Of a stretch of 64,000 nt of DNA, positions 48,901 through 60,700 are shown one piece after another. This DNA is from Pipra filicauda (taxonomy: Eukaryota; Chordata; Aves; Passeriformes; Pipridae). Under the pieces are notes generated by a model that did no database searches, was not told where the DNA came from, and was given only the letters and a program-made list of their open reading frames with translations. Location: assembly GCF_003945595.2 (NCBI RefSeq), contig NW_024104286.1, positions 1,302,001-1,366,000 on the forward strand, written 5' to 3'. The position numbers were made by a program, and so were the translations under genes. Every line of letters starts with the position of its first letter. The first letter of the stretch is position 1.

Positions 48901-51534
48901 AACCATGTTTCTTTCCAGGCTAAAGAGAAGTACCAGGAGGGAAGTGGAGGAGTAACTGAAAGGAGCAGAGTGCTTTCTGAGGTAAAACATATCTTATTTT
49001 AAAACAATCTTCAGAGAGTTGGCATTTAGTGTTTGGAGTTAAATGAAACCAGTTCTTTCTGATTTGTGCTCATGTTAAAGATTAATGTTTGTTAAGGAGA
49101 AATGATCTAGTCCAGTCCCTAAATTTTAAACCCAGGCTGCCGCCGATTTTTAACTCCTGAATTGTGAGCTCAGTAAATGTTCTGTATTTTATAACCTATG
49201 TCCTAGAATTATTCAGGAGTAATAAGTCATATCCATAAATTCTTTGGAAGAAGAAAAGCTTAACTGTTACTTTTAGTTCAAATTAACAATTTGAAATTTT
49301 CATCTTCCAGGCACTTAAAAGCTATATTTGGCTAAATAGTAACTGTTTCCATACATAAAATTATACCCAGATCTGTTTTTCTGTTGTGGGGGGTTTTTGC
49401 TTTTAAATCAGTGCTCTGACAAATTCAAAGAAAAATCTCCAAACTCCTAACTGCCCCCACAAGTTGAATGTTTCATGGCATGTCATGTAGAATTATGGCC
49501 TGATTTCCAAATACTTCAACCCTTTGTCCAATTCTGAAATTATTTTTTTAATGGCTCTGTTTGGGTTTCAGCAACCCACTTTATTTATTAAACAATAAAG
49601 TCTCTGGAATAAGTAACATAAAATAGATTACACATTAAGAATGTGCTGGAAATTGTGGAACAAGTTTGAGCTGTTTTAGGATAGAATAATTCAGTTGGAA
49701 GGGACCTATAATGATCACCTAGTCCAACTGCAGTAGGTAATACAGCAGTTTAATGGGAGTTTTCCAGGAAAGATTTCTGAGCATATGAATTCTGCAGAAT
49801 TAGATCTGCTTTCTATCTCACTCTCAAGGAAGTAGGTGTGGAAAAAAATGTATTTTACGTTGACTTGAGATTTATAATGTGTTTGTGCTTTGGAAGCTGA
49901 TGGACTGATTAGTGATGATGAATATATTAGTGGTTGGCATCCTTCAAAGTATGTAGATGCAGTGGTGCATATCTGAGATAAACTAGACACGCTGGATGTT
50001 CCTGCTGATGTGCCTTCAGTGCAATCAAACCTCAGCCTGCTTGGTGATACTGTTACCACTGCAGGTGTGCAGTAATGGTTCTTTTTGGTTACTGAAAAGG
50101 TTTATTGAAGCCCTAATAAAGGGCTGCTTTTAAATTATAGACAAAAATATTGAATTATTACCTTGACTGTACCACAGAATGATATATTTGATTTTTCTTC
50201 ATTGTCTACAAAGGCACACTGGGCAATAGATAGTCAGTGCTGAAATGCATTTTTATTCTTCATACATGCACTTTACATGCACTTTACTGTACCTGTGCCA
50301 GCAGGCTTGACTGCTGCACCTTCTTGTGCTGCAGTGCTGCTTCTGAGGTTTCCACTGTAACATGCTGAAGTCCTGACACTTCCAGAGGGGCAGTGGGCAT
50401 GGCTATTTGGTGAATCTTAGTCTGCAAGGATATGGATTCCTATCTTCTTCCATCCAGCATCACACTGAGACACTTACATTGTTGTTTTCATTTGGGATGC
50501 ACAGGCTCTCAGTAACACCATGCTGTTTGCTTAACTTGCTACTCTTTTTGCTGTAATTTTTTACAACATTAATGTAGGTAAAGTTAAATTAAGATTTTCT
50601 GAATGTTTGGAAAAAATCTTTCCTCTGTATTCAATAAGAAAGATGGATTATTTAATTTTTTTTAACTAATGCAGTTATTCAGCAGAAACTTTTTTTTTTA
50701 ACTTGACATTCATCTGGTTTAATTAAGAAAAAATATCTATTTTAAGATCACAGAAGTATTAGAGAAAGTAAAGCAAGAAACAGAAGAGAAAGGAAGCAGT
50801 ATGACTGATGGTGGTAAGTATGTTTTTGCTTCAAACCAAACACTCTTTTTCTTAGTGACAGGTATATAATTTGTACGTGATTAAAGAAAAATAAAACAAG
50901 AGCAATTACAAGGAGCAGTATGATGCAGCAGCAGCATACTAGTGGGAAGTGAGGGATTAGAAAACAAAGTGTGGAGCACAAATTATTTAATAGCTTTTCA
51001 CAGGTAAAATGACCCTCTGTTGAAGTTGTCATTTGTTCTCTACCAAACCTCAAGACAGGTATGGAGATGAGGCTTTCAACTGAGCAAAACACATAATTGA
51101 AAAACCTGTCTTAATGTTCATGCAAATCTTTTTGAAGATCTTAGATGTCAAGAAAAGAGCAAAATTATCATTGCCTATTTCTGTCTTTACAATTTTTGCA
51201 TATTAAAAATGATGTATCAGTACAATCATGTCTTTAGAGTAGAACGACCTTTTGTTCATTCAGCTCTTCAATTTTAAGCAGTGAAGTATAGAAAACAATG
51301 CTTTTGTGTTAAGCAGCTGTCAAGAGTTGCACTGTTTGTCTTTTTTTTTGAACAGCTCCTCTAGTGAAGATTAAACAGGCCTTAACAAAATTGAAGCAAG
51401 AAACCACTCAGATGGACATACAGATTGGTGTAATGGAACACACATTACTCCAGTCAAAGCTGAAAGAGAAGTCCAATATGACTAGAGATATGCATGCAAC
51501 AATGATTCCAGAAGCCACAGTAGGTGCCTATTAA
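36752..51534 (+). CDS. IFT57: Intraflagellar transport protein 57 (IFT57), complete, 11 exons
   Basis: IFT57 is a peripheral subunit of the IFT-B complex that carries cargo along the ciliary axoneme toward the tip; it is also known as HIPPI, a partner of HIP1. The 11 exons join in frame into 419 residues (human 429). The N-terminal half (about residues 28-160) carries the conserved calponin-homology-like fold, with MFVLMEDLLDKLKLL and HYFALPTNPGEQFFMFCTLA. An acidic linker with ENYIDLNVLKAQTY follows, then a C-terminal coiled coil (about 230-410). The start at 36752 is the first in-frame ATG, and its context is good. The N-terminus before GPGAAFHMF is shorter than and unlike the human one. 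No break is seen. Identity is clear along the full length. Confidence 0.97.
36934..38913 (+). other. IFT57: IFT57 intron 1
   Basis: The first 200 bases continue the CpG island. A run of T lies at 37399-37414 and a TTTA repeat at 38276-38307. No exon or interspersed repeat is recognised. Confidence 0.6.
38276..38307 (+). repeat. TTTA simple repeat in IFT57 intron 1
   Basis: Consecutive ttta units decay into acttgcttattttt. Confidence 0.7.
38914..39076 (+). CDS. IFT57: IFT57 exon 2
   Basis: Encodes HYFALPTNPGEQFFMFCTLA, then GRPFEQPQECDDPNAVISNV and LSELRSF. These are the most conserved lines of the CH-like domain. Acceptor is aaacag and donor is gtaagt at 39077. Confidence 0.96.
40160..40278 (+). 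CDS. IFT57: IFT57 exon 3
   Basis: Encodes GRPVDFPPSKLKAGCGEQVC and YVLDCLAEEALKHTGFSWK. Acceptor is ttttag and donor is gtacaa at 40279. Phase 2 at the end. Confidence 0.95.
41204..41294 (+). CDS. IFT57: IFT57 exon 4
   Basis: Encodes RPAYPTEELEEEEITEDDAE and LTLNKLEEDVA, the acidic linker. Acceptor is tttcag and donor is gtaggt at 41295. Confidence 0.94.
41295..44508 (+). other. IFT57: Largest IFT57 intron (3.2 kb)
   Basis: AT-rich sequence without a recognised exon, RNA gene or interspersed repeat. Open frames near 42.2 kb and 43.9 kb have no recognisable content. Confidence 0.6.
44509..44577 (+). CDS. IFT57: IFT57 exon 5
   Basis: Encodes EEESDNEENYIDLNVLKAQT and YRS. DNEEN-IDLNVLKAQTY is nearly invariant in IFT57. 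Acceptor is cttaag and donor is gtaagt at 44578. Confidence 0.94.
45122..45244 (+). CDS. IFT57: IFT57 exon 6
   Basis: Encodes DMNETAKQEEILQSTTDAAE and WNLEVERVLPQLKVTVRTDN plus K. Acceptor is acacag and donor is gtacct at 45245. In phase at both ends. Confidence 0.96.
45245..47213 (+). other. IFT57: IFT57 intron 6
   Basis: AT-rich sequence with an imperfect duplication of a tttctgtatattta unit near 45480-45520. No exon or interspersed repeat is seen. Confidence 0.55.
47214..47285 (+). CDS. IFT57: IFT57 exon 7
   Basis: Encodes DWRIHVDQMHQHKDGIDSSL and KETR. Acceptor is ttttag and donor is gtatgt at 47286. Confidence 0.95.
47870..48001 (+). CDS. IFT57: IFT57 exon 8, start of coiled coil
   Basis: Encodes GYLDKLHNEISRTLEKINSR, EKYINNQLEHLVQEYRSAQ and ALLSE. 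Acceptor is tttctag and donor is gtattg at 48002. Confidence 0.96.
48919..48981 (+). CDS. IFT57: IFT57 exon 9
   Basis: Encodes AKEKYQEGSGGVTERSRVLS and E. Acceptor is ttccag and donor is gtaaaa at 48982. Confidence 0.95.
48982..50746 (+). other. IFT57: IFT57 intron 9
   Basis: Contains a short CR1 3' remnant at about 49680-49735 and a tandem pair of an 11-base unit (acatgcacttt) near 50266-50287. Nothing else is recognised. Confidence 0.6.
49679..49738 (-). mobile_element. Very short CR1 3' remnant in an IFT57 intron
   Basis: agaataattcagttggaagg through tcacctagtccaac matches the last 60 bases or so of CR1 in reverse orientation. Nothing of the rest of the element is present. Confidence 0.7.
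50747..50813 (+). CDS. IFT57: IFT57 exon 10
   Basis: Encodes ITEVLEKVKQETEEKGSSMT and DG, ending one base into an alanine codon. Acceptor is tttaag and donor is gtaagt at 50814. Confidence 0.95.
51356..51534 (+). CDS. IFT57: IFT57 exon 11, C-terminus and stop
   Basis: Encodes APLVKIKQALTKLKQETTQM, HTLLQSKLKEKSNMTRDMHA and TMIPEATVGAY before TAA. The ending matches the IFT57 C-terminus. Acceptor is aacag. Confidence 0.96.
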
Positions 51535-51795
51535 AATTATTTGGACCTGACTTGGTTTGCCCAAAATACAGTTTTCTACCATGTGCTTTTTTGTGAGTTC
51601 AGAGGTTTCCTTTTTGTTGGGAGAGGGGAATTATGTTTTTTCTTGTTCCTTTTTAACAAGATGCTTGTCATGCACTTTTTTAAGAAGTAACATTCACACT
51701 TTGGACTCAACATGGAGCCATGTTTAGTTTTGTGCTGTAAAGATTTACTGCAGATCTCTTCCAAATATACAAATAAATTCTTATTAATGAAGATG
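51535..51795 (+). other. IFT57: IFT57 3' UTR with likely poly(A) signal
   Basis: AATAAA at 51772-51777 is followed by a GT-rich stretch, fitting a cleavage site near 51795. A longer UTR is possible. Confidence 0.55.
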
Positions 51796-54700
51796 TCTCT
51801 ACTTCATTGGAGAATGTTACGTAGTGTGGAAGTCTGTAGAGTGATACTGACAGCCTGCAATCTTGACACTCTACAGTGCTGAAAGGAAATTACTTGAAAG
51901 GAATGTAAAATGTCTATTATTGCCATTTACATAGATTTAGTATAAAGTATTTAATTGATGAAATTGAAATAATACAGTATTACCTTTTCTAAAAGGCTGG
52001 GTCAAAACTGATATCAGCTGCAATGCTGCCTTTATCAGCAGCAATGATATCAAAATCTATTTAAGACCAAAGAAGATGGAAAGTACTGTTTGGAAATTAC
52101 TGTGGCTTTCTAATTTTTTTCCATGTGTCATCACTGTTTCAGAGTCACTTTATATTAGCATTGGGTCAAATGCTGCTTTCATTTATAGTATGTAGTAGAG
52201 CTCCGTGGACATAATTTGGATTATTCTTGTTTTCTGTTCTTTTGTCAAAACACCTAATTTTGAACTCTGGGAAGGAAAAATGTTGCCAAATCTAGTTGAG
52301 TAATATGGAATGAGAAGAAAACTGTAGGAGGAAGGGGTTGGAAATGTTATGGCAACAGGGGAGCTCGCTTTGTCTTAGTAAATGTGTCGGCAGGGAGTGA
52401 TTCTAGATGTTATTGGTAATGAAGGAGCATGGAACAAAGAAATAATCTTATTAAAGTACTACTACATCCTTTTGGTTCCAGTTGTTCATAAGCCATGGAC
52501 AATATTGGTGCAATTCCAGTGATATTAAAATCCTCCCCTTACTATCATAGGCAATTCCCTTCATCTTACAATCAATTTCTCTCACTTAAAGGTGAGCAGT
52601 ATTTTGTAGAATCAGTGGATCAGTTCTGTATCTGAAAGTCAAGATACTTGACACAGTCAGTACCATGAGCCAGTTCCAGTTTGTTGTGCTTGAGTATTTC
52701 ATTTACCAAAAAGAAAAAGCCCTAAACCCATTAGATTTTAATAAGTGAAAAGCTGTATGTAAATGTCAGCTATTATAATTTACCTGTGCAAGCAACTGCT
52801 GAAAATCTCCATGAATCACATTGGAAATCAGTTTCCAACTCTTTTTGCTGCCTACCTATATCCTCCCACATTCAGCTGAAATTAGAAAAGTTATTATTCA
52901 TATTCCCTTTGTTAGGTGGTGTTGCTACTGTGAATTTACTTTTAGCAGTGGGGTTAGTTAAATTTAAGCTAAAGCAACCCCCTTCTGCACGGCCCGCAAA
53001 GCAGCTCTCTGATGCTTTGGGATTTCAAATGTTGTGCTGTATAAGTGCTGTTTATGTAAATACTTTCCAAAAAAAACTCCTCCTTCATGCTAATATAGCA
53101 AACACAATTAATCAAAACCCTTCCCTTATGGACTGAGCACTCTATTAGAAGTGAATCTGTTGAGACAAGCATGGCCAAAAACCCTCTAATGTGACAGAAA
53201 AATCTCCGGAAGAAAAGCTAGCTGCCTTTATGCCACGGTAATTCTAAAATAGCATGCTAATTATCTGTAATTGATCTACATTATTTTTAATGGTACTGTC
53301 TGAAACTGCATTAATCTAAGTAGGACACTTCTGTTATTGTCTCAGGAGTGATACATGGCCTTTACTTGTCATCTGACAAAGAGTGGCATTTGTCCCTTTA
53401 GACAGTAAAACCACTTGATCCTGCTTTGAAAACAGTCTTACTGATCCGGCAAGTGGCCACTCCACCTTCCTTGAAAGCATGAGAAGAGCAGTGAGGCATG
53501 TCACGAGCAGCCTGAAAGGCCCTTCTAAAAAAGCAATGATCTGTGTAATTACTCCACTGCTGAATCAATGCAGGAAGCAGAAGCCACATGAAAATTAAAT
53601 CACTTGATTCACATTACTTCCTACATTGCTCATTATCTAATGCAGTGTCAAAACTGAAGAGCAACAAAATAAGGTGTCCCTAAGTTAGTAGGATGCATTT
53701 AAAGCAGTGCTATAAAAGAGTCTCTCTTCTGAAGAATATTTAGGGCAGAAGGACTATTTGTAAGAGTTAACTTTTATATACAGCTCTCCTCTTCCAAGGT
53801 CTCTTGACATTTTCAGCCCTCTGAAACACATCAGCACGGAGGCATGGTGTCACTGTCACATGTCATCTAGAAGCCAAAGAGAAGCTAGCTGTAGACAGAT
53901 CCAGAAGTCATGCAGAGGGACAAAAAAGGAGCTTCATTTGCTAACTGGTCAGAGAAGCCATGGGTTTTGTCCTTGCCATGAGGACTGCAATAGTTCCGTC
54001 TTGTACGTGGCCCCAGGAAAAGCTGACACTTGGCTCTTAGAAATGAGTTTTGAGGAAGGCTCATCAGTAGCCAGCTCAACTCTCTCGCATGTACCCTCCA
54101 AAGCTCCAGGAGAGGAACACTAGCAGCATATTACTTCTCAGAGTTTCTGCAGCTTTGACATCCCTCTGAACCTCATAATATGACTCAATATCTTATTTCC
54201 CTGAGCTGTCTTTTGTCTAGGCTAGGATGTAAGTGCACTGCTGGAAACTGGAAATAGACTTTTAGTGCATGGTACCCTATTAGAGGTGCTGTTTACAGGC
54301 CATTTAGGATGTCTGAGAGTGATGTTAATGTATTACCATCTTACTTTAATAAATGTAGTATCCCACTCCCCATTCTCTTGTAATGTCAGCAGATAGCATA
54401 AATTGCTGAATATTATGTGCTGTGCTGGTGGAAAATGCAAAGGGCTAGATTTTTACCTCTTAATCCAATTCTCTCATAGAGGACCTTGGTGTTGGTGATG
54501 CAGTATTGAAATTGCAAGAGTTTAATATTGGTTTTCAGTCTTATGCTGAGAATTCAGGGTTTCAGCAATGAGACAAGTTAATAATTTGAACTTGCACCAG
54601 GAAGTGCTGTTCAGGAAGGTAAATGAGAAGTTCACATGACTTTGATAAACCACTCCCAAGTTAGAAACAACTCCCAGATCTGGTCAAAATATTCTCACTC

Positions 54701-57700
54701 CTGTCTGCTGGCAGCGTTAAAGGCCTTCCCCTCTTCCCCCACCTGAAAGAGAGGAACGTCAGGGAAAATTCTTCCTTGAAAAGGAAAACAAATGCCCACC
54801 TACTATTAAACTTTGCCCCTTTTTTTGAAGTACATCTCTACTGTGAACTACGACATACAAAAAAATCCCTGTATTGCTAATTGTAAGTTACAATAAGAGC
54901 AATTAAGTCATCTCTGCATGACCTATAAAAAAGACTAGGCATAAATGAAGAGCCTGTATGCGAATGTTTCCAGCTTCTGCGCTCTTTGAATTTTTGCATC
55001 CCAATTTTGCAGCCTGGGCTTCTCTCCAAGTTTGACAAATGTTAATTAAAAAAAGAAGGCATTGGTGTGATGCTGTGTCTTGTCAGGCTGGCTCTCTGCC
55101 CGCTCACGGAATGTCAATGCTGCACTGTGCCTCCGCAGGCAGCTGCACGTGCGTGCGCACACTCCCGCCTCCCCTTTGGCTGGGACCGGCAGAGACCTCG
55201 GCAGCATAACAACATGCCTGTGAAAAACCCCGTCCTAGTTCCTGCAGCGTCACCGCTTTCCACTGGCTTGTCGATGAGCTAATGTTTAAGGAAATGGTTG
55301 GGTGGTTGCCGACAAAGGCTTGCAATAAAACTTGGGAAAAGTTCATCGGCACCTGTGAGGCTGAGTAAACAGGGGATATGAGCACTGGCTGTTTTGCATC
55401 TCTACTGTTCCACGGAAGGCTCTGAGATAGCAAAGGTTATTTTTGCGTGCCATTTCCTCCTTCCGATGTATTTCTTCATTCAGCAAATGCCATTACCGGG
55501 GCTTTCTCTGGTATTAGCTAATGCTTAGCTATTGCTCCAGGGCTTGGTGTTGCTGGAAATGTCTGTCTTTCAGCCTCCTAGTAACAGCCCTACCATTTTG
55601 CAATGATTCCCACGCAACACTGAGCAGGGTTGAGAGCTTTTCATTAAGAGAAGTAACAATTTGAATAATGCTAGTCTTTCACTTACAGCCTAGTTTTGCT
55701 CTGTTCTTTTTCATTCCTGGTCTTAGTAATTAAGAATGGTTGTGTCTCAGTACTCCCAGAAGTGGCTGAGTCCTGCCAGTTCACTCACGTCTTAGCTACC
55801 TGTTGTAAAAATCAACAAAGGTGACTATTCTAAGGTCAGAAGGAGAGAGTAATTATTTCTAATAATATTCCTCTTGATGACTCACTAATTGCAATTGTTC
55901 CTTTAAACATATTTTCCTGTTTCTGTGGCTTTCAATACTTCAAATAGCATCTTAGTGTTATTCAGTAGTAACACAAAGAATTAAACTGGCATCCCTGGGA
56001 TCAAAAGTTTCCCATCCCTCCTCTAGTTTTAGGGCAGAAGTTTCTTGTTTTGTCTTGGTAGGGGGGCTACTGTAAGTTTTTAGAGGATTCTCTCTATTCT
56101 TCTCTCGGTGTTGCTGGCCCATGAGCATTTTATCTCTTTTCAAAGAATCCATTTGGGAAAGAATACAAGCCAGTAGTCAGATCAAGGGAGACAGGCTGTT
56201 TGTGAAATTTTTCTGGAAACTAGAGCCAAAAAACAGTGCAGAAGGTTTCAAGAGGTTTGTCAGCATGTGTAGATCATTGTGTCCATTGTTACAGGAAGTG
56301 CACAAGTTCCTACTATGATGGCAGGAAGGATTTCTGCTGCGTTTGACAAATGCTATCTAACAACAGTAAAAACAATGAAAACTCTGTGATCTTAAAGAGT
56401 GTCACTCATTGATTTTGTACTGATCTGTCCAGCAGCCATTTCATTACAGCCTTCTGTGGAGTGCCCATATTATAAGCTCTAGTAAAACATTCTTGAAGAT
56501 TTTCATCATCTTCAGCTACATCAACAATAAAGAATAAAAAGTATTGTTCTGAGAAGACTTTTCTTGGGGCAGAAAGGTATGTTCTAGGTGTGGCAGGTTT
56601 GGAGGTTTTTTGCTATAAATACTCTAGGACACTGACTTTTCTGTTTGAATAAGAGAATACTTAATACTATGTTTGGGTTTGGGAGAACTCTGCTGAAAAA
56701 AGAAATGCATGTAATTGTGTTAGAGAAGATAAAAGTTATTGAAAGTCAGTTCAATTTTCTCTCACTTGTGAACAGGATTGATACACAGGTAACAAATTCA
56801 AATGGATAGAATAAAAAAGCTTCCTTTAAAAGGTCTTCCATATTATCTTTTCTTCAATATAGAAAACATGCCTTCACTTAGTTACATTCCATTAGTTGCT
56901 TCTAGTTACTCTTCATCCCTCGGAGGTGAAGTGTGCTCCTCTGTGATGGTGTTTCTTGACAATAATTGGAAGTTTGACAACATGACCTGAATATAACAGA
57001 TGCTGTCAGTCTGTCTGAGCTTCTGCTAACCTGGGTGGAACTGACGTGGTGTGTCTCTGTAGCGTGCCATGTGTAGAGCAGCCACTGCTGACATCGATTC
57101 AGTGTGGATGTCAAAAGGAGATGAGAAGCAGGAAGGTGCCCCTGCCTGTCCTGCCACAGAAACCTCAGCTTCTCTACAGAGTATTTACAAAAACCCTGTA
57201 GAAGGCTGGTCAGACTGCATTTGCTATTACAGCAACATACAGCAGGAGGGTGAACACCATGGTGTTTGTCACTCTTCTGCTAAAAGCAGCTAATCAAAAC
57301 TCAGTATCTCATCGATTGCTCTAATTGAGGGGAGGAGAAAGTGGTGATGAAGCCAGGTGGTAACTTCTGTGCCCAGACAAAAAGCAGAAAATAAAACACA
57401 GAAGCTGCTCACAAATTGAAGTATTCTCCAGGTAGACTTGCTCTCTTGGCTTGTTCTTGGGGTCAGGCTAAATGTTGTTCTGAGTCTGGATTGGCTTTCC
57501 TACCTCACTTGTGTTTTTTAGATCTTCACCACCTCTCTCTTCGTATGCCTAAAGCCTCAGAACTCTGGATGGATCTGCTTATCTCTTTGTCTGGAGGACA
57601 GACATTTTTATGTTGCATCTTTCAAAACTGCTTATATTTCAACCACCTACTTCTGCAAAAGTCTTCCTTTTTGTCTGCACCATGAAGAGCTGTACTGATA

Positions 57701-60700
57701 ACCCAGAGTTTCAAAGCAGCTTAACTTGACCTTTATCAGCATGAGGTTTGGCTAGAAGGAGGGAAACTTTCATTTGTGAAAAAAGTTGTTTTGTCTAGTG
57801 GTGGAAGAAAAGGAGAAACACAAGAAGATACGGCCACAGAATGTAGCCTTTAGAAAGCTGTAATATTCCCTGCAGAACTCAGATTTTTTTCCCTGTGGCC
57901 TCATACTCTGGGGTGTTTCTGAACACCCAAATTTGCCATTCCTGACTTTAGCAGAGCGACAGCAATAAAAAGCTTCAATTTAGCAATGAAAAGGACCCAT
58001 GGCATACAGAAAGATCTGTCACTGCACAACAGAAACTGAGTCTGCATCTGAGATGAACCGTGGCATTTATTTTGTAGTTACTCAGAATACAAAATACCAG
58101 TTTATCAGTGAGGGACCTTCTGACAAGCAGAAGATAAAGCTTTACTGTGACGAAGAAAACACAACCATGGTAAAGGGTTAGGCAGTCTTTTTATAACACT
58201 ATTCTGTATTTCATCCCAGAAAATGCTAGTACCTCCTTTTCACTGTGGCTTAAGTGTGGTGGCTCCATTATAGAGATCCTGATCTTTAAACCATGCTTTG
58301 GCAAATGTATCCTTTGTGGCACTTGTGTGATCGATTCTGCTTTACTCAGTGCCATGATTGTTTACAACACACCACAGTCTTCGACTGGGTGAAGAGACAT
58401 TTATTGCAGACAATGGTGCCAGTGCTGATCTGTTCTTATTGGCCATTTGAAAACAAAAGCCAGACAAAAAGGCATCTGTTTCAGCGGCTGGGCAGGTTAG
58501 TACTGGAAGTCACTTCTTGGTGCTTTTCACCCTATGTTGGAATACAACTGCCAGCACTCAGGGCCCCCTTTCATTCAGGTCCACCTCCCTAGAAGAGCTG
58601 CTGTGGACTCTCTTTGAGGCTAATTCTAGCACTGACCTGCCTTTCCCAAGCTGTTCAGGCAAATTTTCACACTTAGTCATTGGAGCCCTACAAATGGTGT
58701 ATACAGTTAAAACAGCCAAGAGTGTCAAAATGAGTCATGTTTTCAAGTGACAATTGCTATTCTGAGTGACTGTTTTGCATTACTCTTACCAGGATATCCA
58801 GAAACCAGCAGTGTTTAAGATTTCTTTGCTTATCTCCGTTCCCACCACATGACCAGCGTGGGCAGTTACGTCACTAGAATCGCTGAGCCGCACCTTGCTC
58901 TTACCCAGAAATCATACTCTTGGGCATACACGTCACCTCGTGAAGAGGGAGTGACTGTGGGTATCTATGAAAAGTTTCAGGCACAGAAGGGCATTGCTTT
59001 CAGTGGCCAGCCTGACTTGCAGACAGTACACCCAGTGCCTCGGCCTTGGAGAGAGCTGAAAGTGGAACTGAGACCCTACAGGCATCTGCAACAGTCCCAG
59101 CCTGCAGAGGGAAGAAAGGCAAGGGTAAGGCCATGGTAGTTGTGATCACTTCCATGGACAGACTCAGAAGACAAAAGCTGGTGAACATGAGGAAACAATT
59201 GGATGTGCCCGTGCAGAGAAACAATCCCAGAAAAGAAATGGTAAGGCTGCAGCATGGGGAAAGTCATCATTAGCTGGAGGAGGCTCTTTCTGTGATGTAA
59301 AGGGGCAGAAGGGAGCTGCAGTTGCCGAGAAAGCCAGCAAGGAAGCAAAAACATTGGAGCAAGTCTATTTGCTATGAGAGTGACCAGCAAGAGAAAAGCA
59401 CACCTGATAGGAAAAATACGCAGCTTGCTTACAGGAAGAGGTAAAAAAGTGCTATTGAGAGTGGGGAGGACAGACTGATAAGAAACTGGAGTTCACTACA
59501 GCCTTAATATAAGCTAACCTAAGTCACAGGACATTTCCACCAGCCTATGTGCACATACGAACAAACCAACCAACCTGTTTACCTAGACCTACTTTTGGTG
59601 TCCAAAAGCCTCAAGAAGAAATGAAAGGAAATAAGGAGAGGAGTAAAAACAGGGGAGTCAAAAGGTGAGGTGAGGACAGAGTCTAAGCCACTTCAGAAAC
59701 AGATACACAAGCAAAGGAAATATAAACGGAAGGAGAAGAGGAAGGGGGGAGGAGCAGAAAGGCAGAGGCCAGTGAGCTGAGTGTGCAGGAATAGTGCTGG
59801 TTTTCACATAGACCTCCTTTGTTAGTAGCTCTTCGATTCTGGTCTCTGAATAGCTGGAAGTGTTCCCACTGTTAGGCAGGGAGATATTACATTATCTGCT
59901 GCAGCCACAAAGAAACAGTTAAGCGCAGTGTAAACTCTTGCAGGAATACAAGCAAGGGCCTACTTGTAACAGCTACAAGCTTTGTTTGCCTACAGCCTTG
60001 AGGAGAAAGGGTACAAAAATTCTTAGAGTAACCCTTTCTAGGGCACTATGTTTTGCCTCTTGCTTTTTTTTTCCTTCTCTTTGGAGATGAGCTGCATTTA
60101 ACTGCTGTTAGTTGGTAGATAAACAGGATTTAATTCTTTAACGTTGTATGTTCGGTATAATTTTTACAATAGGGAAATTTCAAACAAAACCAAAGCCGTT
60201 TTACAGGTTTTTTTCAGTTCACCAGTGGTAACTCCTGTGGAGTTCCTGTTGAGCACTCCCATTTTTTTCCTGTTTGCAAGTTGAAATTAGGTGTCAAAGA
60301 GCAAAACCCACAATTATCACTTCAGGAAGATTTAAAGGCAGTTATAGTGAGAGCCATAAGCTAAATTTAAAGTTGTTTCATATAACTTAGAAAATAACTT
60401 CATCCTTGTTTCTTCTTTGTCCCTACTCCAAACTGAAGACTTGTGATGACAAGCTGGCTGAAAATACTCATGTGTAACCAAACTCAGGTGGAAAAATGCC
60501 CACATGAAGAGGCCAAAATGCTGTATTTGAAAAGCCAGTTGCAGAGTTCCAGCTAGGGTTCAGCTGGAGTGCCGCCTGCATCTCTGGCATCCTGCCCCAG
60601 AGCCACAGAGTAACCATATGTCTCTGTGCCCTGGGCCTGGGCCAGCCTGCCTGGGAAGACTCCTGACTCCACAGAGATCCACCAAGCTGGAGATGGCAGT

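Noticed and set aside
58849..59390. Overlapping frames with basic peptides on the + strand and a 104-codon frame on the - strand
   Set aside because: No domain, no splice context and no family resemblance that I can name.
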